Positions 7,330 to 17,111 of a DNA stretch of 64,000 bases are shown one piece after another (within the stretch, counting starts at the first letter, position 1; the number at the start of each line of letters is the position of its first letter). A model generated the notes under the pieces. It was not told the DNA's origin. It saw only the letters and a list, made by a program, of their open reading frames with translations, and searched no databases. Position numbers and translations under genes: made by a program. The DNA lies in assembly GCF_000299875.1 (NCBI RefSeq), contig NZ_AMRK01000004.1, positions 186,001 to 250,000 of the forward strand, given 5' to 3'. The stretch comes from Celeribacter baekdonensis B30. GTDB lineage: Bacteria; Pseudomonadota; Alphaproteobacteria; Rhodobacterales; Rhodobacteraceae.

Positions 7330-10300
7330 TTATTCCGCCGCCTCCTGCCCGCCACGCTTCGGTTTTTTCTCCTTTTTCCCCTTTTTGAGCGTGCCGGTTT
7401 CGGGCTGTTCGGCTTCAAACTCCACCACGCTTTCGGGTGTGGCGGTGGGTTGGGTCACCGGGCGCTCGGGGGCTTTGTCCATTGGGGCCGCTGCCGGGGC
7501 GGAGGCTGAGGCGAGGGCCGGGGCTGTGGCACGGTGGGCGTCGAAGTCTTCGGGCGTCCCCCATGCGGCCGCGCCGGTGGACCAGACGAATTCCGGGTTT
7601 TTGGCGCGTTTGGCTTCGGCGCGCAGGCGGAAATCTTCGGCCGTGCGCGATTGACGGCCCAACAGCGTGGCCAAACGCATGGCCAGATGATGCGCGATGT
7701 CCCAGAACCAGACCCGCAAAGCCAACATGGCCGGGGTGAAGATCAGCGTCAAAATCGTTGCGATGCCAAGACCAAAGACCACGGCGGTGGCCAGGTTGGT
7801 CCAGAAATCCGCCGTTGGCGAATTCATCGAATAGCCGCCATTGATAAAGTCCAACGAGAGGCCAAACATCATTGGCGTCAGGCCTGCCATGGTGGTGATC
7901 GTGGTCAAAAGCACGGGGCGGATGCGGTCTTCGGCGGTGCGCACGATGGCCTCGATCCGGGGCATAAACCGGGAATATTCCTGGTAGGTGTCAATGAGCA
8001 CGATGTTGTTGTTCACCACGATCCCGGCGAGGGCCACGACCCCGGTGCCGGTCATGATCATGCCGAATGTCATGTCCATCACCAAAAGGCCGACCAAGAC
8101 GCCCGCCGTGGACATGACCACCGCCATCAGCACCAAAACGGAATTATAGAAACTGTTGAACTGGGCCAGAAGGATGATGAACATCAGGGCCAAGGCGGCG
8201 CTGAAGCCTTTGACCAAAAACGCCCCGGTTTCCTTTTGCTCCTCATCATCTCCGGTCCATTCCCATGTGACGGAATTGGGCAATGTGGCCTCGCTCTCAA
8301 GCCATTTGGTCAGGGTTTCGATCCGTTCGGTCGCGGTGATCGCCACGCCGTCCTCGCGGGTCAGGCCGGAGTCGACCGCGGCTTTGACATCGTAATAGCG
8401 TTGCTGATCGACCCGGTCGATTTGCGCCAGCTTGGCGACGGGTTGACGGGTGATGAAATTCGACAGCGGCACAAGCCCGTCCATCGTACGCACTTTGAGC
8501 GTGTCGAGCGTGGACAGCACCCGGTCCTGTTCCGGCAGACGCACACGAATGTCGATTTCCTCATCCGAGCTGTCGACCCGCATGGTGTCGAGCAACAGCC
8601 CGCGCGTCACCAATTGGATCATGCCGCCGACGGTCGCCACATCCGCACCATAGCGCCCGGCCTTGGCGACATCGACGTCGATTTGCCAATCAATGCCGGG
8701 CAGGGGGCGGGTGTCTTCAACGTCGGTGAGCGCCGGGGTGGCGTCATATTTGGCGCGCACAAGGGCGGTGGCCGTTTCCAAATCCTCGAAACTGTCGCTT
8801 TTGAGGCGCAAGTGCACCGGCTTGGCCGAGGCGGGACCCATCGCCAGATTGAGCGTTTCGGTGTAGATGCCGGGGATTTCGGCCAGTCGGGCCTCCAACT
8901 GGGCCAAGACATAATCGCCGTCATACTCCGGCGCAACATGGGTGTCCTCAAAGAACAACCAGCCGTCCTTGGTTTCGGTCGGGCGGTCTTCCCATGGAAT
9001 CAATTCGACTTGGATTTGCCCGATGGTGTCGCGCGGCGATGATCCGCCGCCGGTGTTGGCGTTGAGCCCTCCGGAGCCCGCAAAGGCAAAGGCATTGTCG
9101 ACGCCCGGCTGGGTCAACACCACCTCTTCGGCTTGACGCACCAGCGCATCTTTTTCCGCCACCGAGAGGTTGCCGCGCGCCCGGACATAGATGATCGCCT
9201 GTTCGGGCTCGGAGGCGGCAAAAAATTCAATGCCCTTGTTGTGTTTGCCGTAATAGCCAAAGACCGAGATCACGCCAAAAACCACCACACCAATCGCCAC
9301 CAAAGGCATCACCGGGTTGCCCGCGATGGCATGGGTGAAATGGCCGAATAGGGTGCGTTTGTAGCCGGATTTGACCTTTTTCTCCGCCCGTTCGATCCGG
9401 GCTGCCGACAACATGATGCCCGTCAGCGATGAGCCGATGAGGAACAAAGCGCCGCCGACAATCTTGGGCATAATACCAGAAGCCCCCACGCCCATGAGAT
9501 AGCTGGGGTTCATCAATTGCATCAGGCCCAGGAACACCAGATAGGCCGAAGGTGCGACCAAAACGGCGCGCAGCCAATAGGGCGTGGTGGCGCGCAGGCC
9601 CGCTGAGGCGCGGTCAAATATCCGCGCGATCCGGCCTGACACACCGCCCATCACCGGCAGGTAAATCAGCGCCACAATCAGAGATGCGGAGAGCACAAAG
9701 ATGATCGTCACCGGCAACATGCCCATGAATTCGCCTGCAACACCGGGCCAAAACAACATCGGCAAAAATGCGCAAAGCGTGGTGGCGGTGGAGGAGACGA
9801 TCGGCCAGAACATCCGTTTGGCCGCCTCGACAAAGGCCGCCATCGGGCCTTCGCCCTCGTCCATTTTGCGGTCGGCATATTCGACCACCACAATCGCGCC
9901 ATCGACCAACATGCCCACGGCCAGAATGAGGCCAAACATCACGATATTGGAAATGGTGATGCCCATCAGCCCCAAGAGGATGAAACACAGGAGAAACGAG
10001 GTCGGAATGGCAAAGCCCACGAGCAAAGCCGAGCGGATGCCTAAAGAGGCCAACACCACGATCATCACCAGCGCCACAGCGGTCAGAACCGAGCCTTCAA
10101 GCTGGCTGACCATCGAGGCGACCTGACGCGACTGATCGTTGGAGGTGCCGACCACCACGGCGTCTTGCAGGGCTTGCGGCCAGGTTTTGACCTCGGCGCG
10201 CACCTCCTCTTTGACCAAGGCAACCGTGTCGATGATCGGGTAGCCTTTGCGTTTGACGATCTGAAGCGCGACGGTGTTTTCGCCATTAAAGCGCGCCGTG

Positions 10301-11106
10301 CCCTCGCGGTCTTCAAAGGTCAGGCGGATGTCGGCCAAATCGCCCAGCGTGACGACACGGTCGCCATTGACCTTGACGGGCAGAGCCATGACATCGCGTT
10401 GATCTTTGAACGACGATGGGATTTTGACCGAAAATGTCCCCTGATCGGTTTCCACTTCGCCCGCCGCAACAAGGCGATTGTTGTTGGTGACGACCGAGAT
10501 CAATTCGCCCGCCGTGACATTGTAGGATTCAAGCCGCAGCGGGTCGATGACCACCTCCAGCATCTCGTCGCGCTGTCCGGCAAGCTGCGCTTCCAAAATC
10601 GGCTCCAGGCCCTCAATCCGGTCCTGCATCCGCTTGGCATATTGGACCAAAGTGCGTTCGGGCACGGGGCCGGTCAGGTTGACGATCAGGATGGGAAATT
10701 CGGAAAAGTTGATCTCGGTGATCGAATAATTGTCCGCCCCCGTGGGGAAATTCGCCTGAACCCGGCCCATCCGGTCGCGCACGTCGGCGATGATTTTGGT
10801 TTTGTCCCAGCCAAATTCAAACTCAAGCGCGATGCCGCCGTAGCCTTCGGCGGCGGTGCCCGACAAGGTTTTGAGGCCGTCGAGATCGGAGAGTTCCGTC
10901 TCCATCGGTTTGACCAGAAGCTTCTCGGCGTCTTCGGCGGAAATGCCGGGGAACGGGACGGAGACAAAGAGCGCGGGGATTTCAATATCCGGTTCGCCCT
11001 CTTTTGGCAGGCTGACATAGGCAAATGTCCCCGCGATCAAGGTGAGCGCGATGAAGGCGAGGATCATCCGGGCGCGTTCGCCCGCCCAATCGACGAGACC
11101 GGTCAT
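7330..11106 (-). CDS. RND-family efflux transporter, inner-membrane permease
   Basis: Proton-driven export of toxic or hydrophobic compounds across both membranes, working with the adaptor encoded just upstream. The 1258 residues show the classic duplicated layout: a first transmembrane helix at about residues 12-30, a large periplasmic loop, a helix cluster near 330-560 with the VGMLVDGAIVVVEYADRKMDEG motif, a second long loop, and a second cluster with VVALAGIVVNNNIVLIDTYQEY. The last 120 or so residues are a Pro/Ala-rich tail with a very basic end (KKGKKEKKPKRGG), longer than in typical members and presumably cytoplasmic. The start overlaps the adaptor stop by four bases (ATGA). No outer-membrane TolC-like gene or dedicated regulator is adjacent, so substrate and channel partner are unknown. 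Confidence 0.92.
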   Translation of the reverse strand: MTGLVDWAGERARMILAFIALTLIAGTFAYVSLPKEGEPDIEIPALFVSVPFPGISAEDAEKLLVKPMETELSDLDGLKTLSGTAAEGYGGIALEFEFGWDKTKIIADVRDRMGRVQANFPTGADNYSITEINFSEFPILIVNLTGPVPERTLVQYAKRMQDRIEGLEPILEAQLAGQRDEMLEVVIDPLRLESYNVTAGELISVVTNNNRLVAAGEVETDQGTFSVKIPSSFKDQRDVMALPVKVNGDRVVTLGDLADIRLTFEDREGTARFNGENTVALQIVKRKGYPIIDTVALVKEEVRAEVKTWPQALQDAVVVGTSNDQSRQVASMVSQLEGSVLTAVALVMIVVLASLGIRSALLVGFAIPTSFLLCFILLGLMGITISNIVMFGLILAVGMLVDGAIVVVEYADRKMDEGEGPMAAFVEAAKRMFWPIVSSTATTLCAFLPMLFWPGVAGEFMGMLPVTIIFVLSASLIVALIYLPVMGGVSGRIARIFDRASAGLRATTPYWLRAVLVAPSAYLVFLGLMQLMNPSYLMGVGASGIMPKIVGGALFLIGSSLTGIMLSAARIERAEKKVKSGYKRTLFGHFTHAIAGNPVMPLVAIGVVVFGVISVFGYYGKHNKGIEFFAASEPEQAIIYVRARGNLSVAEKDALVRQAEEVVLTQPGVDNAFAFAGSGGLNANTGGGSSPRDTIGQIQVELIPWEDRPTETKDGWLFFEDTHVAPEYDGDYVLAQLEARLAEIPGIYTETLNLAMGPASAKPVHLRLKSDSFEDLETATALVRAKYDATPALTDVEDTRPLPGIDWQIDVDVAKAGRYGADVATVGGMIQLVTRGLLLDTMRVDSSDEEIDIRVRLPEQDRVLSTLDTLKVRTMDGLVPLSNFITRQPVAKLAQIDRVDQQRYYDVKAAVDSGLTREDGVAITATERIETLTKWLESEATLPNSVTWEWTGDDEEQKETGAFLVKGFSAALALMFIILLAQFNSFYNSVLVLMAVVMSTAGVLVGLLVMDMTFGMIMTGTGVVALAGIVVNNNIVLIDTYQEYSRFMPRIEAIVRTAEDRIRPVLLTTITTMAGLTPMMFGLSLDFINGGYSMNSPTADFWTNLATAVVFGLGIATILTLIFTPAMLALRVWFWDIAHHLAMRLATLLGRQSRTAEDFRLRAEAKRAKNPEFVWSTGAAAWGTPEDFDAHRATAPALASASAPAAAPMDKAPERPVTQPTATPESVVEFEAEQPETGTLKKGKKEKKPKRGGQEAAE

Positions 11107-12284
11107 TGGTCGCTCTCCATAGGCGTCTCCATCTGCGTCTCTGTATCGGTTGCGGCGGGGGCCTCCTCAAAAGAGGCCGCCACCAAAACCCCGGCTTTGA
11201 CAAAATCCTGACCCACCACGATGATGTCGACCTCATCGGCCAGACCTGCCACCCAAATGCCCTCGCGGGTGTCGCGCAGCACCTGAACCGGGGCAAATTC
11301 GGCGCGGCTGTCCGCACCGAGGAGCCGGAGCCCGATTTGGCCCTCATCGTCCAGAGTCAGCGCCGATTGCGGCACCAGATGTGCGGCCAGGCCGGCGGCG
11401 GAGATTGCCATTTCAACGGTTTGACCATCGCGGATGGAGAAATCCGGGTTGGGGATTTCGACCTCAACCCGGAACGTGCGGGTCGCAGGGTCGGCGGAGC
11501 GCGACAAAAACGTGACGCGGCCGGTGACGTCGCGGCCCGAGATCAACCGTGCACCTGCCAAAGCCCCGACCTCAATCGCCGCCACGTCTGCTTCCGGTGC
11601 GTAGCCGACCAATTTGATCGGATCGAGTTGGATCACCGTGGCGCAGGCGGAGCCAGAGGACAAAAACGTGCCAAGCTCGGCCGTATCGCTTTCCAAAAGC
11701 CCGGCAAACGGCGCTTTGATGGTGAGGTTTTCGATGTCGCGGGAGGCCAAGGCGACCGCCGCGCGCGCGCTTTCGATCCCGGCCTCCGCGGTCAGGATCT
11801 GGGTCTCGGAGGCATAGCCACCCTCGGCCAGTTTACGCGCATTCGCCAATGCGACCTCGGCCTGCGTGAATTCGGCCTTGGCTTGGGCCAATGTCGCCTC
11901 GCGGGTGCCTATATCAAGCTCACAAAGCGTTTGATCGACCTGAACATAAGCGCCTTTGCGCAGCGGGGCGTTGACCACACGACCGGAGGTTTCCGCCGTC
12001 ACATTGACTTCGCGCGCCGCTTCGGTTTCCCCCCGTACAACCACCACATTTGTCAAAAGCTGTGCGGTGGAGTGGCGCACCACCACGGAAACGGGACGGG
12101 CCTCACCCATGGTTTTTTGCGCGGGCGTTGCAAATTCTGATTCTGTCTGTGCGGTGGTGTCTGGCGTTTCCCCGGAAGGCGGGCTGTCTGAGGCGGCAAA
12201 ATTGGTCAGCCGATCACGCTCAAAGACAAAGAAATACAGAGCAATGGTGACAAGCAAGGCGATGACGATGGAAACAATACGCAT
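11103..12284 (-). CDS. RND efflux periplasmic adaptor (membrane fusion protein)
   Basis: Links the inner-membrane RND pump to an outer-membrane channel. The 393-residue protein has an N-terminal membrane anchor (IVSIVIALLVTIALYFFVF, residues 3-21), an acidic/Pro-rich spacer, a lipoyl-like half (ETSGRVVNAPLRKGAYVQVD), a coiled-coil hairpin rich in Ala/Glu (about 125-175), the second lipoyl half (IKAPFAGLLESDTAELG), and beta-barrel and membrane-proximal domains. There is no lipobox, so it is anchored by its helix. It is the first gene of the pair and is translationally coupled to the permease by a 4-bp overlap. The 540-bp region upstream separates it from the divergent yfgM-bamB operon and should contain its promoter. 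Confidence 0.9.
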   Translation of the reverse strand: MRIVSIVIALLVTIALYFFVFERDRLTNFAASDSPPSGETPDTTAQTESEFATPAQKTMGEARPVSVVVRHSTAQLLTNVVVVRGETEAAREVNVTAETSGRVVNAPLRKGAYVQVDQTLCELDIGTREATLAQAKAEFTQAEVALANARKLAEGGYASETQILTAEAGIESARAAVALASRDIENLTIKAPFAGLLESDTAELGTFLSSGSACATVIQLDPIKLVGYAPEADVAAIEVGALAGARLISGRDVTGRVTFLSRSADPATRTFRVEVEIPNPDFSIRDGQTVEMAISAAGLAAHLVPQSALTLDDEGQIGLRLLGADSRAEFAPVQVLRDTREGIWVAGLADEVDIIVVGQDFVKAGVLVAASFEEAPAATDTETQMETPMESDQ

Positions 12285-12824
12285 GTGGGTCTCTGTCTCG
12301 GTCTGGGGCGTCCTCTCTTCTCAGAGAGGCTGGGTTTCAGTTCGATATACGGCGTCGTGCACACAACAGTTCATTTTGCCGGATATTTTTGGCAGATATT
12401 TTGCGGCCTGTCAGGTTTTGTGGCGCGTTCACCATAGAGTTAACATCATTAACATTGCGGCCAAGATGGGGAGATCGCAGGGCAATCACAAGGTCGCGAT
12501 GGAAAAAAATCGCCTGAATATAGAAATTTCGGTCTCTGCAGGTTAAAATTCGCTCAGATTGCACCTTGCTTGTGACGGCGTTGGTGACAGCGGCGTGATC
12601 ACGAGGCCACGGTAAGGAGCCTAACCCAAGCCGGAATGCGGCTCAAGTCGTGAGGGGCCGACACCGTGGGCGGGGCCGTGGCCAACACCATGGGCAGGAC
12701 GATTTACCACGCTCCCCGATCCAGACCGTTGCTCAGGTCTTGGCATTCGGTTTCAGATCGGGGTATGAGGGGGCAACAGGTTGAAACATAATGACCGCAC
12801 GCCGTGTTGCGAGATGGGGGCCCC
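12285..12824. other. 540-bp intergenic leader between divergent efflux and yfgM-bamB operons
   Basis: No coding region is supported here. The first half is A+T-rich with repeated TTAACAT-like words (about 12438-12455), a likely promoter area. The second half (12600-12765) is GC-rich and holds nested inverted repeats, listed as a separate structured-RNA candidate. Confidence 0.6.
12600..12765 (+). ncRNA. Candidate structured RNA or leader, two folded domains
   Basis: Domain 1: CCACGGT (12607-12613) pairs with ACCGTGG (12663-12669), enclosing two hairpins, AGCCG-GAATG-CGGCT and GTCG/CGAC, which gives a three-way junction. An alternative outer stem GGCCACGG (12605-12612) with CCGTGGCC (12676-12683) uses the same left arm, so the two are mutually exclusive. 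Domain 2: CCCCGATC (12714-12721) pairs with GATCGGGG (12756-12763) and encloses AGACC/GGTCT. It lies 60 bp before the yfgM-like gene. I match it to no known RNA family, and the strand is not certain; plus is chosen because it would lead the downstream operon. Confidence 0.35.
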
Positions 12825-13478
12825 TTGAGCCAAACCGACAGTTTTATCGACGAGGTGACCGAAGAGGTCCGCCGTGACAAATTCTATGCTTTTCTGCGCA
12901 AGTTTGGCTGGATCGGCATTTTGGCCGTCTGTGTTCTGGTCGGGGGCGCGGCGTGGAACGAATACGCCAAAGCCCAAGCCCGGACTCAGGCAGAGGCCAT
13001 GGGCGATGCGTTGACGGCGGCGCTTGAGGGCGCGGATGCCACGGCACGGGCGCAAGCCTTGGCCGAGATTGGCGGCGAGGGCGATGTCCGGGTGATCACG
13101 GCGATGCTGCGCGCGGGCGAATTGCATGCGGCGGGCGATGCCAAAGGGGCGATCGCCGCTTTGGCGCCATTTACCGCGGATGCCATGTTGGACCCGGTGT
13201 ATCGCGATTTGGCCGTGCTCAAAACCGCCATGATCGGTGCGGGCGACATCCCGGCTGAAGAGCGGGTGAGCCAGCTTGCGGGCATTGCCGCCCCCGGCGC
13301 GCCGTACAGGCTTTTGGCCGAAGAACAAATTGCCGCCGCTCAGGTTGAAATGGGTCAGGTCGAGGCGGCGATTGATGGCTATCGGGCGATCTCGCAAGAT
13401 GGTGAGGCAAGTAATGCCTTGCGTCGGCGTGCGCTGCAGATGATTGTGGCGCTTGGAGCCGACCCGGCGGTTGAGTGA
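12825..13478 (+). CDS. YfgM-like tetratricopeptide-repeat membrane protein
   Basis: A 217-residue single-pass inner-membrane protein: cytoplasmic N-terminus (LSQTDSFIDEVTEEVRRDKFY), a membrane helix at about residues 28-46, and a periplasmic Ala-rich helical domain compatible with TPR repeats. E. coli YfgM has this layout and is linked to the SecYEG-PpiD secretion site. The order yfgM-bamB-der is the same as in E. coli, which supports the assignment. I chose the TTG at 12825, preceded by GGGGG, because relatives as I recall them begin at this MSQTDSF point. A GTG at 12804 is the other option. Function as a chaperone accessory is inferred from family and context. Confidence 0.75.
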   Translation: MSQTDSFIDEVTEEVRRDKFYAFLRKFGWIGILAVCVLVGGAAWNEYAKAQARTQAEAMGDALTAALEGADATARAQALAEIGGEGDVRVITAMLRAGELHAAGDAKGAIAALAPFTADAMLDPVYRDLAVLKTAMIGAGDIPAEERVSQLAGIAAPGAPYRLLAEEQIAAAQVEMGQVEAAIDGYRAISQDGEASNALRRRALQMIVALGADPAVE

Positions 13479-13551
13479 GCGCCGGGTGAGTGCATATGGT
13501 GCCTCTCGGGGCGTGGGTTTAAGTCGAGTTGAGACAAATGGGAGTGCGGGC

Positions 13552-14880
13552 ATGATCGGTCAGGCAGGGAAAGCGGGGCTTTTTTGCGCCGTGCTGGCGC
13601 TCACGGCATGTGGGGCTGGACGCGAAGAGATCCTGTCAGGGCAGCGCCTTGATCCGCGCGAAGGCTTGGTCTTTGGTCCGGCGCAGACCGAGACGGCCAA
13701 CCGGGTTGAAAATATCGCCCTTGGTCAACAGGTCAGCCGCGCCGCATGGACCACAACCGGGGCCGGGCGGTTGCATGCCTCTGGTCACAATGCCTTTACC
13801 TCAGGCACGCCAACTGTGGCTTGGACCGCGCCGATTGGCCAAGGCAACTCGCGCAAACTGCGCCTCTCTGTTGATCCTGTCGCCGCGAACGGTTTGGTCG
13901 TGGCGATGGATGCGGCGGCGCACTTGAGCGCCGTGTCTGCCGCCTCTGGTGCGCCGGTGTGGTCGGTCGATCTGACGCCCGCGGGCGAAAAGCCCGGCAA
14001 GGCCTCAGGCGGGGCTTTGGCGATTGAGGGCACAACCGTTTATGCCACCATTGGTTACGGCGAACTGATTGCTTTGGATTTGACCACGGGCGCGGTCAAA
14101 TGGCGGCAATCCTTGGATGCTGTGGGGGCCTCTGGCCTCGCGGTCTATGATGGCTTGGTCTATGTCGTGGCGGGCGATGGCCAGGGCTGGGCGGTGAAAA
14201 CATCGGATGGCCGGGTCAAATGGCAAATCAGTGGACCCGAAACCGTAACCTCGCGCGTAGGTGCCGCCTCGCCGGTTGTCACCGACCGTATGGTGGTCTT
14301 CCCCTTTGCCTCCGGCGATCTGTACGGCGCATTCCGCAAGGGCGGCATCCGCATGTGGTCCGCCTCTTTGGCTGGCCAACGCAAAGGCGTGGTCTACGCC
14401 AATATCTCTGACATCACATCCGATCCTGTGGTCGTAGGCCCGACGATGTATGTCGGCAACCAAGCCGGACGCTATGCCGCCTTTGACGTCGAGACCGGCG
14501 CGCGCAAATGGACCGCGGATGAGGGCGCCTATAGCCCGGCGACGGTGATCGGCGGATCGGTGTTTATCGTCACGGATCGCAACGCTTTGGTGCGGTTGTC
14601 TGCTGCCACCGGCGCGCGGGTCTGGTCGGTGCAACTGCCGTTTTTCACCACCGATAAAGAGCGCAAACGCAAAGATGTCTTTGCCCATTACGGGCCTGTG
14701 GCGGCGGGGGGCAAACTTTGGGTTGCCTCCAATGACGCGGTGCTGCGGGGCTTTGATCCGGCCTCCGGTGCGCTGATCGCCTCTGTCGCCTTGCCCAAGG
14801 GCGCGGCCTCCGACCCGATCGTTGTCGGGGGCGTGATGTATGTGCTGCTTGAGGACGGGAACCTGGCCGCACTGCGTTAA
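13552..14880 (+). CDS. bamB: Outer-membrane protein assembly lipoprotein BamB
   Basis: Periplasmic beta-propeller component of the BAM complex that inserts barrel proteins into the outer membrane. The 442-residue protein starts with a lipoprotein signal (FCAVLALTAC, Cys19 by this start). Repeated PQQ/propeller blades follow, each with the pattern 'ALDLTTGAVKWRQSL', 'AFDVETGARKWTADE' or 'RLSAATGARVWSVQL'. The start at 13552 is chosen because it sits just before the signal peptide; an upstream in-frame start at 13444 would overlap yfgM. It lies between the yfgM-like gene and der, the usual arrangement. Confidence 0.92.
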   Translation: MIGQAGKAGLFCAVLALTACGAGREEILSGQRLDPREGLVFGPAQTETANRVENIALGQQVSRAAWTTTGAGRLHASGHNAFTSGTPTVAWTAPIGQGNSRKLRLSVDPVAANGLVVAMDAAAHLSAVSAASGAPVWSVDLTPAGEKPGKASGGALAIEGTTVYATIGYGELIALDLTTGAVKWRQSLDAVGASGLAVYDGLVYVVAGDGQGWAVKTSDGRVKWQISGPETVTSRVGAASPVVTDRMVVFPFASGDLYGAFRKGGIRMWSASLAGQRKGVVYANISDITSDPVVVGPTMYVGNQAGRYAAFDVETGARKWTADEGAYSPATVIGGSVFIVTDRNALVRLSAATGARVWSVQLPFFTTDKERKRKDVFAHYGPVAAGGKLWVASNDAVLRGFDPASGALIASVALPKGAASDPIVVGGVMYVLLEDGNLAALR

Positions 14881-15058
14881 GGCCTTTACCGCGCCCCCGG
14901 TTTGGGTGTATCGGGGCCGCTAAAGCGTGCGGCCTTTGACCTGTTTTGGGGAAAGGCGGTGCGCAGCGCAACATCTCAGCGTGTCGCACCTTTCGCCAAG
15001 AACCCCGTGTCTCAGGTGTGTGGCGGACCGTTTTAGACTATGACCCGGAGCTATCCTC

Positions 15059-16585
15059 ATGAGTTTTTCGCTTGCCATCGTTGGCCGTCCCAATGTGGGC
15101 AAATCGACCCTGTTCAACCGTCTGGTTGGGCGGCGTCTGGCGCTTGTGGATGACCAGCCGGGGGTGACCCGCGACCTGCGCGAAGGCGAGGCGCGGCTTG
15201 TGGACCTACGTTTCACCGTGATCGACACTGCCGGGCTTGAGGAAGCGACCGATGAATCGCTTCAGGGCCGGATGCGCAAACTCACCGAGCGCGCGGTCGA
15301 TATGGCCGACATTTGCCTGTTTATGATTGACGCCCGCGTGGGCATTTTGCCCGCCGACGAAATCTTTGCCGAAATCCTGCGCAAACGCGCCAAACATGTG
15401 ATTTTGGCGGCCAATAAGGCCGAGGGCAAAGCCGGCGAGGGCGGGCTTTTGGAGGCCTATGCCTTGGGTCTGGGCGAGCCTTTGCGCCTCTCTGCCGAAC
15501 ATGGCGAGGGCATGCATGAGCTGTATGACGCGCTGTTGCCGCTCTCGAAAGAATTCGACGAACGCGCCGCCTCTGAGGCGCCTGCGACCGACATTGAATT
15601 GTCCGAGGAAGAAGCAGCCCTTGGCGAGGATTTCGAAGAAGGCGATGAGGCCGGATTTTCGCGCGACTTCACCCTTGATAAGCCGCTGCAAATCGCCGTC
15701 GTTGGTCGTCCGAACGCCGGGAAATCCACGCTGATCAACAAGTTGCTTGGCGAAGAGCGGCTTTTGACCGGGCCAGAAGCGGGCATCACCCGCGATAGTA
15801 TTTCGGTGACGATGACGTGGAACGACGTGCCTGTTCGGGTGTTCGACACGGCGGGGATGCGCAAAAAGGCCAAGGTTCAGGAAAAACTTGAGAAACTCTC
15901 GGTCTCTGACGGGCTGCGTGCGGTGAAATTCGCCGAAGTGGTCGTCGTGTTGCTCGACGTGTCGATCCCCTTTGAACAACAAGACCTGCGCATCGCCGAT
16001 TTGGCCGAACGCGAAGGTCGTGCGGTGGTGATCGCGGTCAACAAATGGGACGAAGAGACCGATAAATCCAACAAAGCCAAGGCTCTGCGCGAAGAATTCA
16101 CCCGGCTTTTGCCTCAGCTGCGCGGCGCGCAATTGGTGACGGTGTCGGCGCTGACCGGCAAGAATCTGGACAAGCTGCAAGAGGCGATTTTGAATGCGCA
16201 TGCGGTGTGGAACCGTCGCGTCTCCACCGCCAAGCTCAACAATTGGCTGGGCGCGATGACCACGGCGCACCCGCCGCCCGCGCCCGGTGGCCGCCGGATC
16301 AAGCTGCGCTACATGACCCAAGTCAAGGCGCGCCCACCGCAATTCGTGGTAATGTGCAGCCATCCTGAGGAATTGAACGACAGCTATAAACGCTATCTGA
16401 TCAATGGGTTGCGTGAAGATTTTGATATGCCCGGCACGCCGATCCGGCTGTTTTTCCGCTCACAGGGCGACAAGAACCCGTTCAAGAACAAAACCAAATC
16501 CATGCCATCGCGCCTGCGCAAGCACCTCGGAAAAGATCGTGCCGACGCGCCAAAGGTCCAAAAACAGCGCCCTCCAAAACGCTGA
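15059..16585 (+). CDS. der: Ribosome-assembly GTPase Der (EngA)
   Basis: Essential double-GTPase needed for 50S subunit maturation. Two GTPase domains are visible: the first with GRPNVGKST (residues 10-18), DTAGLE and NKAEGK, the second with GRPNAGKST (about 216-224), [10 protein letters not shown] and NKWDEE. The linker between them is acidic. A C-terminal KH-like domain (about 395-470) ends in a basic tail ([10 protein letters not shown]). The length of 508 is normal for alphaproteobacteria. It follows bamB after 178 bp and ends in front of a perfect bidirectional terminator. Confidence 0.97.
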   Translation: MSFSLAIVGRPNVGKSTLFNRLVGRRLALVDDQPGVTRDLREGEARLVDLRFTVIDTAGLEEATDESLQGRMRKLTERAVDMADICLFMIDARVGILPADEIFAEILRKRAKHVILAANKAEGKAGEGGLLEAYALGLGEPLRLSAEHGEGMHELYDALLPLSKEFDERAASEAPATDIELSEEEAALGEDFEEGDEAGFSRDFTLDKPLQIAVVGRPNAGKSTLINKLLGEERLLTGPEAGITRDSISVTMTWNDVPVRVFDTAGMRKKAKVQEKLEKLSVSDGLRAVKFAEVVVVLLDVSIPFEQQDLRIADLAEREGRAVVIAVNKWDEETDKSNKAKALREEFTRLLPQLRGAQLVTVSALTGKNLDKLQEAILNAHAVWNRRVSTAKLNNWLGAMTTAHPPPAPGGRRIKLRYMTQVKARPPQFVVMCSHPEELNDSYKRYLINGLREDFDMPGTPIRLFFRSQGDKNPFKNKTKSMPSRLRKHLGKDRADAPKVQKQRPPKR

Positions 16586-16606
16586 GGCTACCAAGACAGT
16601 CGCATT

Positions 16607-16644
16607 GAAAAAGGCGCCCGTCGGATATCCCGCGGGCGCCTTTT
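16607..16644. terminator. Bidirectional Rho-independent terminator
   Basis: Perfect 12-bp arms AAAAGGCGCCCG (16609-16620) and CGGGCGCCTTTT (16633-16644) with a 12-base loop. It serves der from the left and the convergent lipoprotein gene from the right. Confidence 0.9.
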
Positions 16645-16676
16645 GTGTCTTGTATCTCTTGCCGCCCGAGCGACAG

Positions 16677-17045
16677 TCAGCGGCTGAGGTTACACTTGAG
16701 CCATATGCTGATGATCGGAAGTTTCGTGCCGTCCGGTTGTGTCGAGAAACCGGGTTCGCCCTCGGCTTTGATGGAAATGCCGTTCTCGAATCCCTGATCG
16801 ACACAGATTTTGCCGATGCGGCGGATTACCTCTGGTTCGGACACGAGTTTCGGATTGTAGGTGACTTGGAACGTCGAGAGACGTCCGTTGTTTTCCAACG
16901 GGAACAGGAGTTCAATCCCGCGTTGATCCGCAGGTTCAAGAAGCACGTCCTTGATCTTCTGACGGCGGTCCGCAGCCGCTTGCGGGTCAACGGAACAGGC
17001 GGAAAGGGCGGCAATCAAAGCCGCACCGATAAAAAAGTTCTTCAT
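16677..17045 (-). CDS. Putative lipoprotein, 122 aa
   Basis: A small envelope protein of unknown function. The signal peptide KNFFIGAALIAALSAC ends in a lipobox with Cys17 as the lipidated residue. A charged helical stretch (AAADRRQKIKDVLLEP) follows, then a compact region with two more cysteines (ICVDQ, WLKCN) near residues 83 and 118 that may form a disulfide. No family is recognised with confidence. It stands alone between der (convergent, shared terminator) and xthA, which lies upstream of it on the same strand's far side and is also minus. Confidence 0.72.
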   Translation of the reverse strand: MKNFFIGAALIAALSACSVDPQAAADRRQKIKDVLLEPADQRGIELLFPLENNGRLSTFQVTYNPKLVSEPEVIRRIGKICVDQGFENGISIKAEGEPGFSTQPDGTKLPIISIWLKCNLSR

Positions 17046-17111
17046 TCAAGAGTCCTATACCAAATGCATCGAAAGGGCCTGAACATGACCCTCGGCACCA
17101 CTTAGAGGATG

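Noticed and set aside
7534-9042. Long open frame antisense to the RND permease (502 residues)
   Set aside because: His/Gly/Asp-rich shadow of a clear RND gene.
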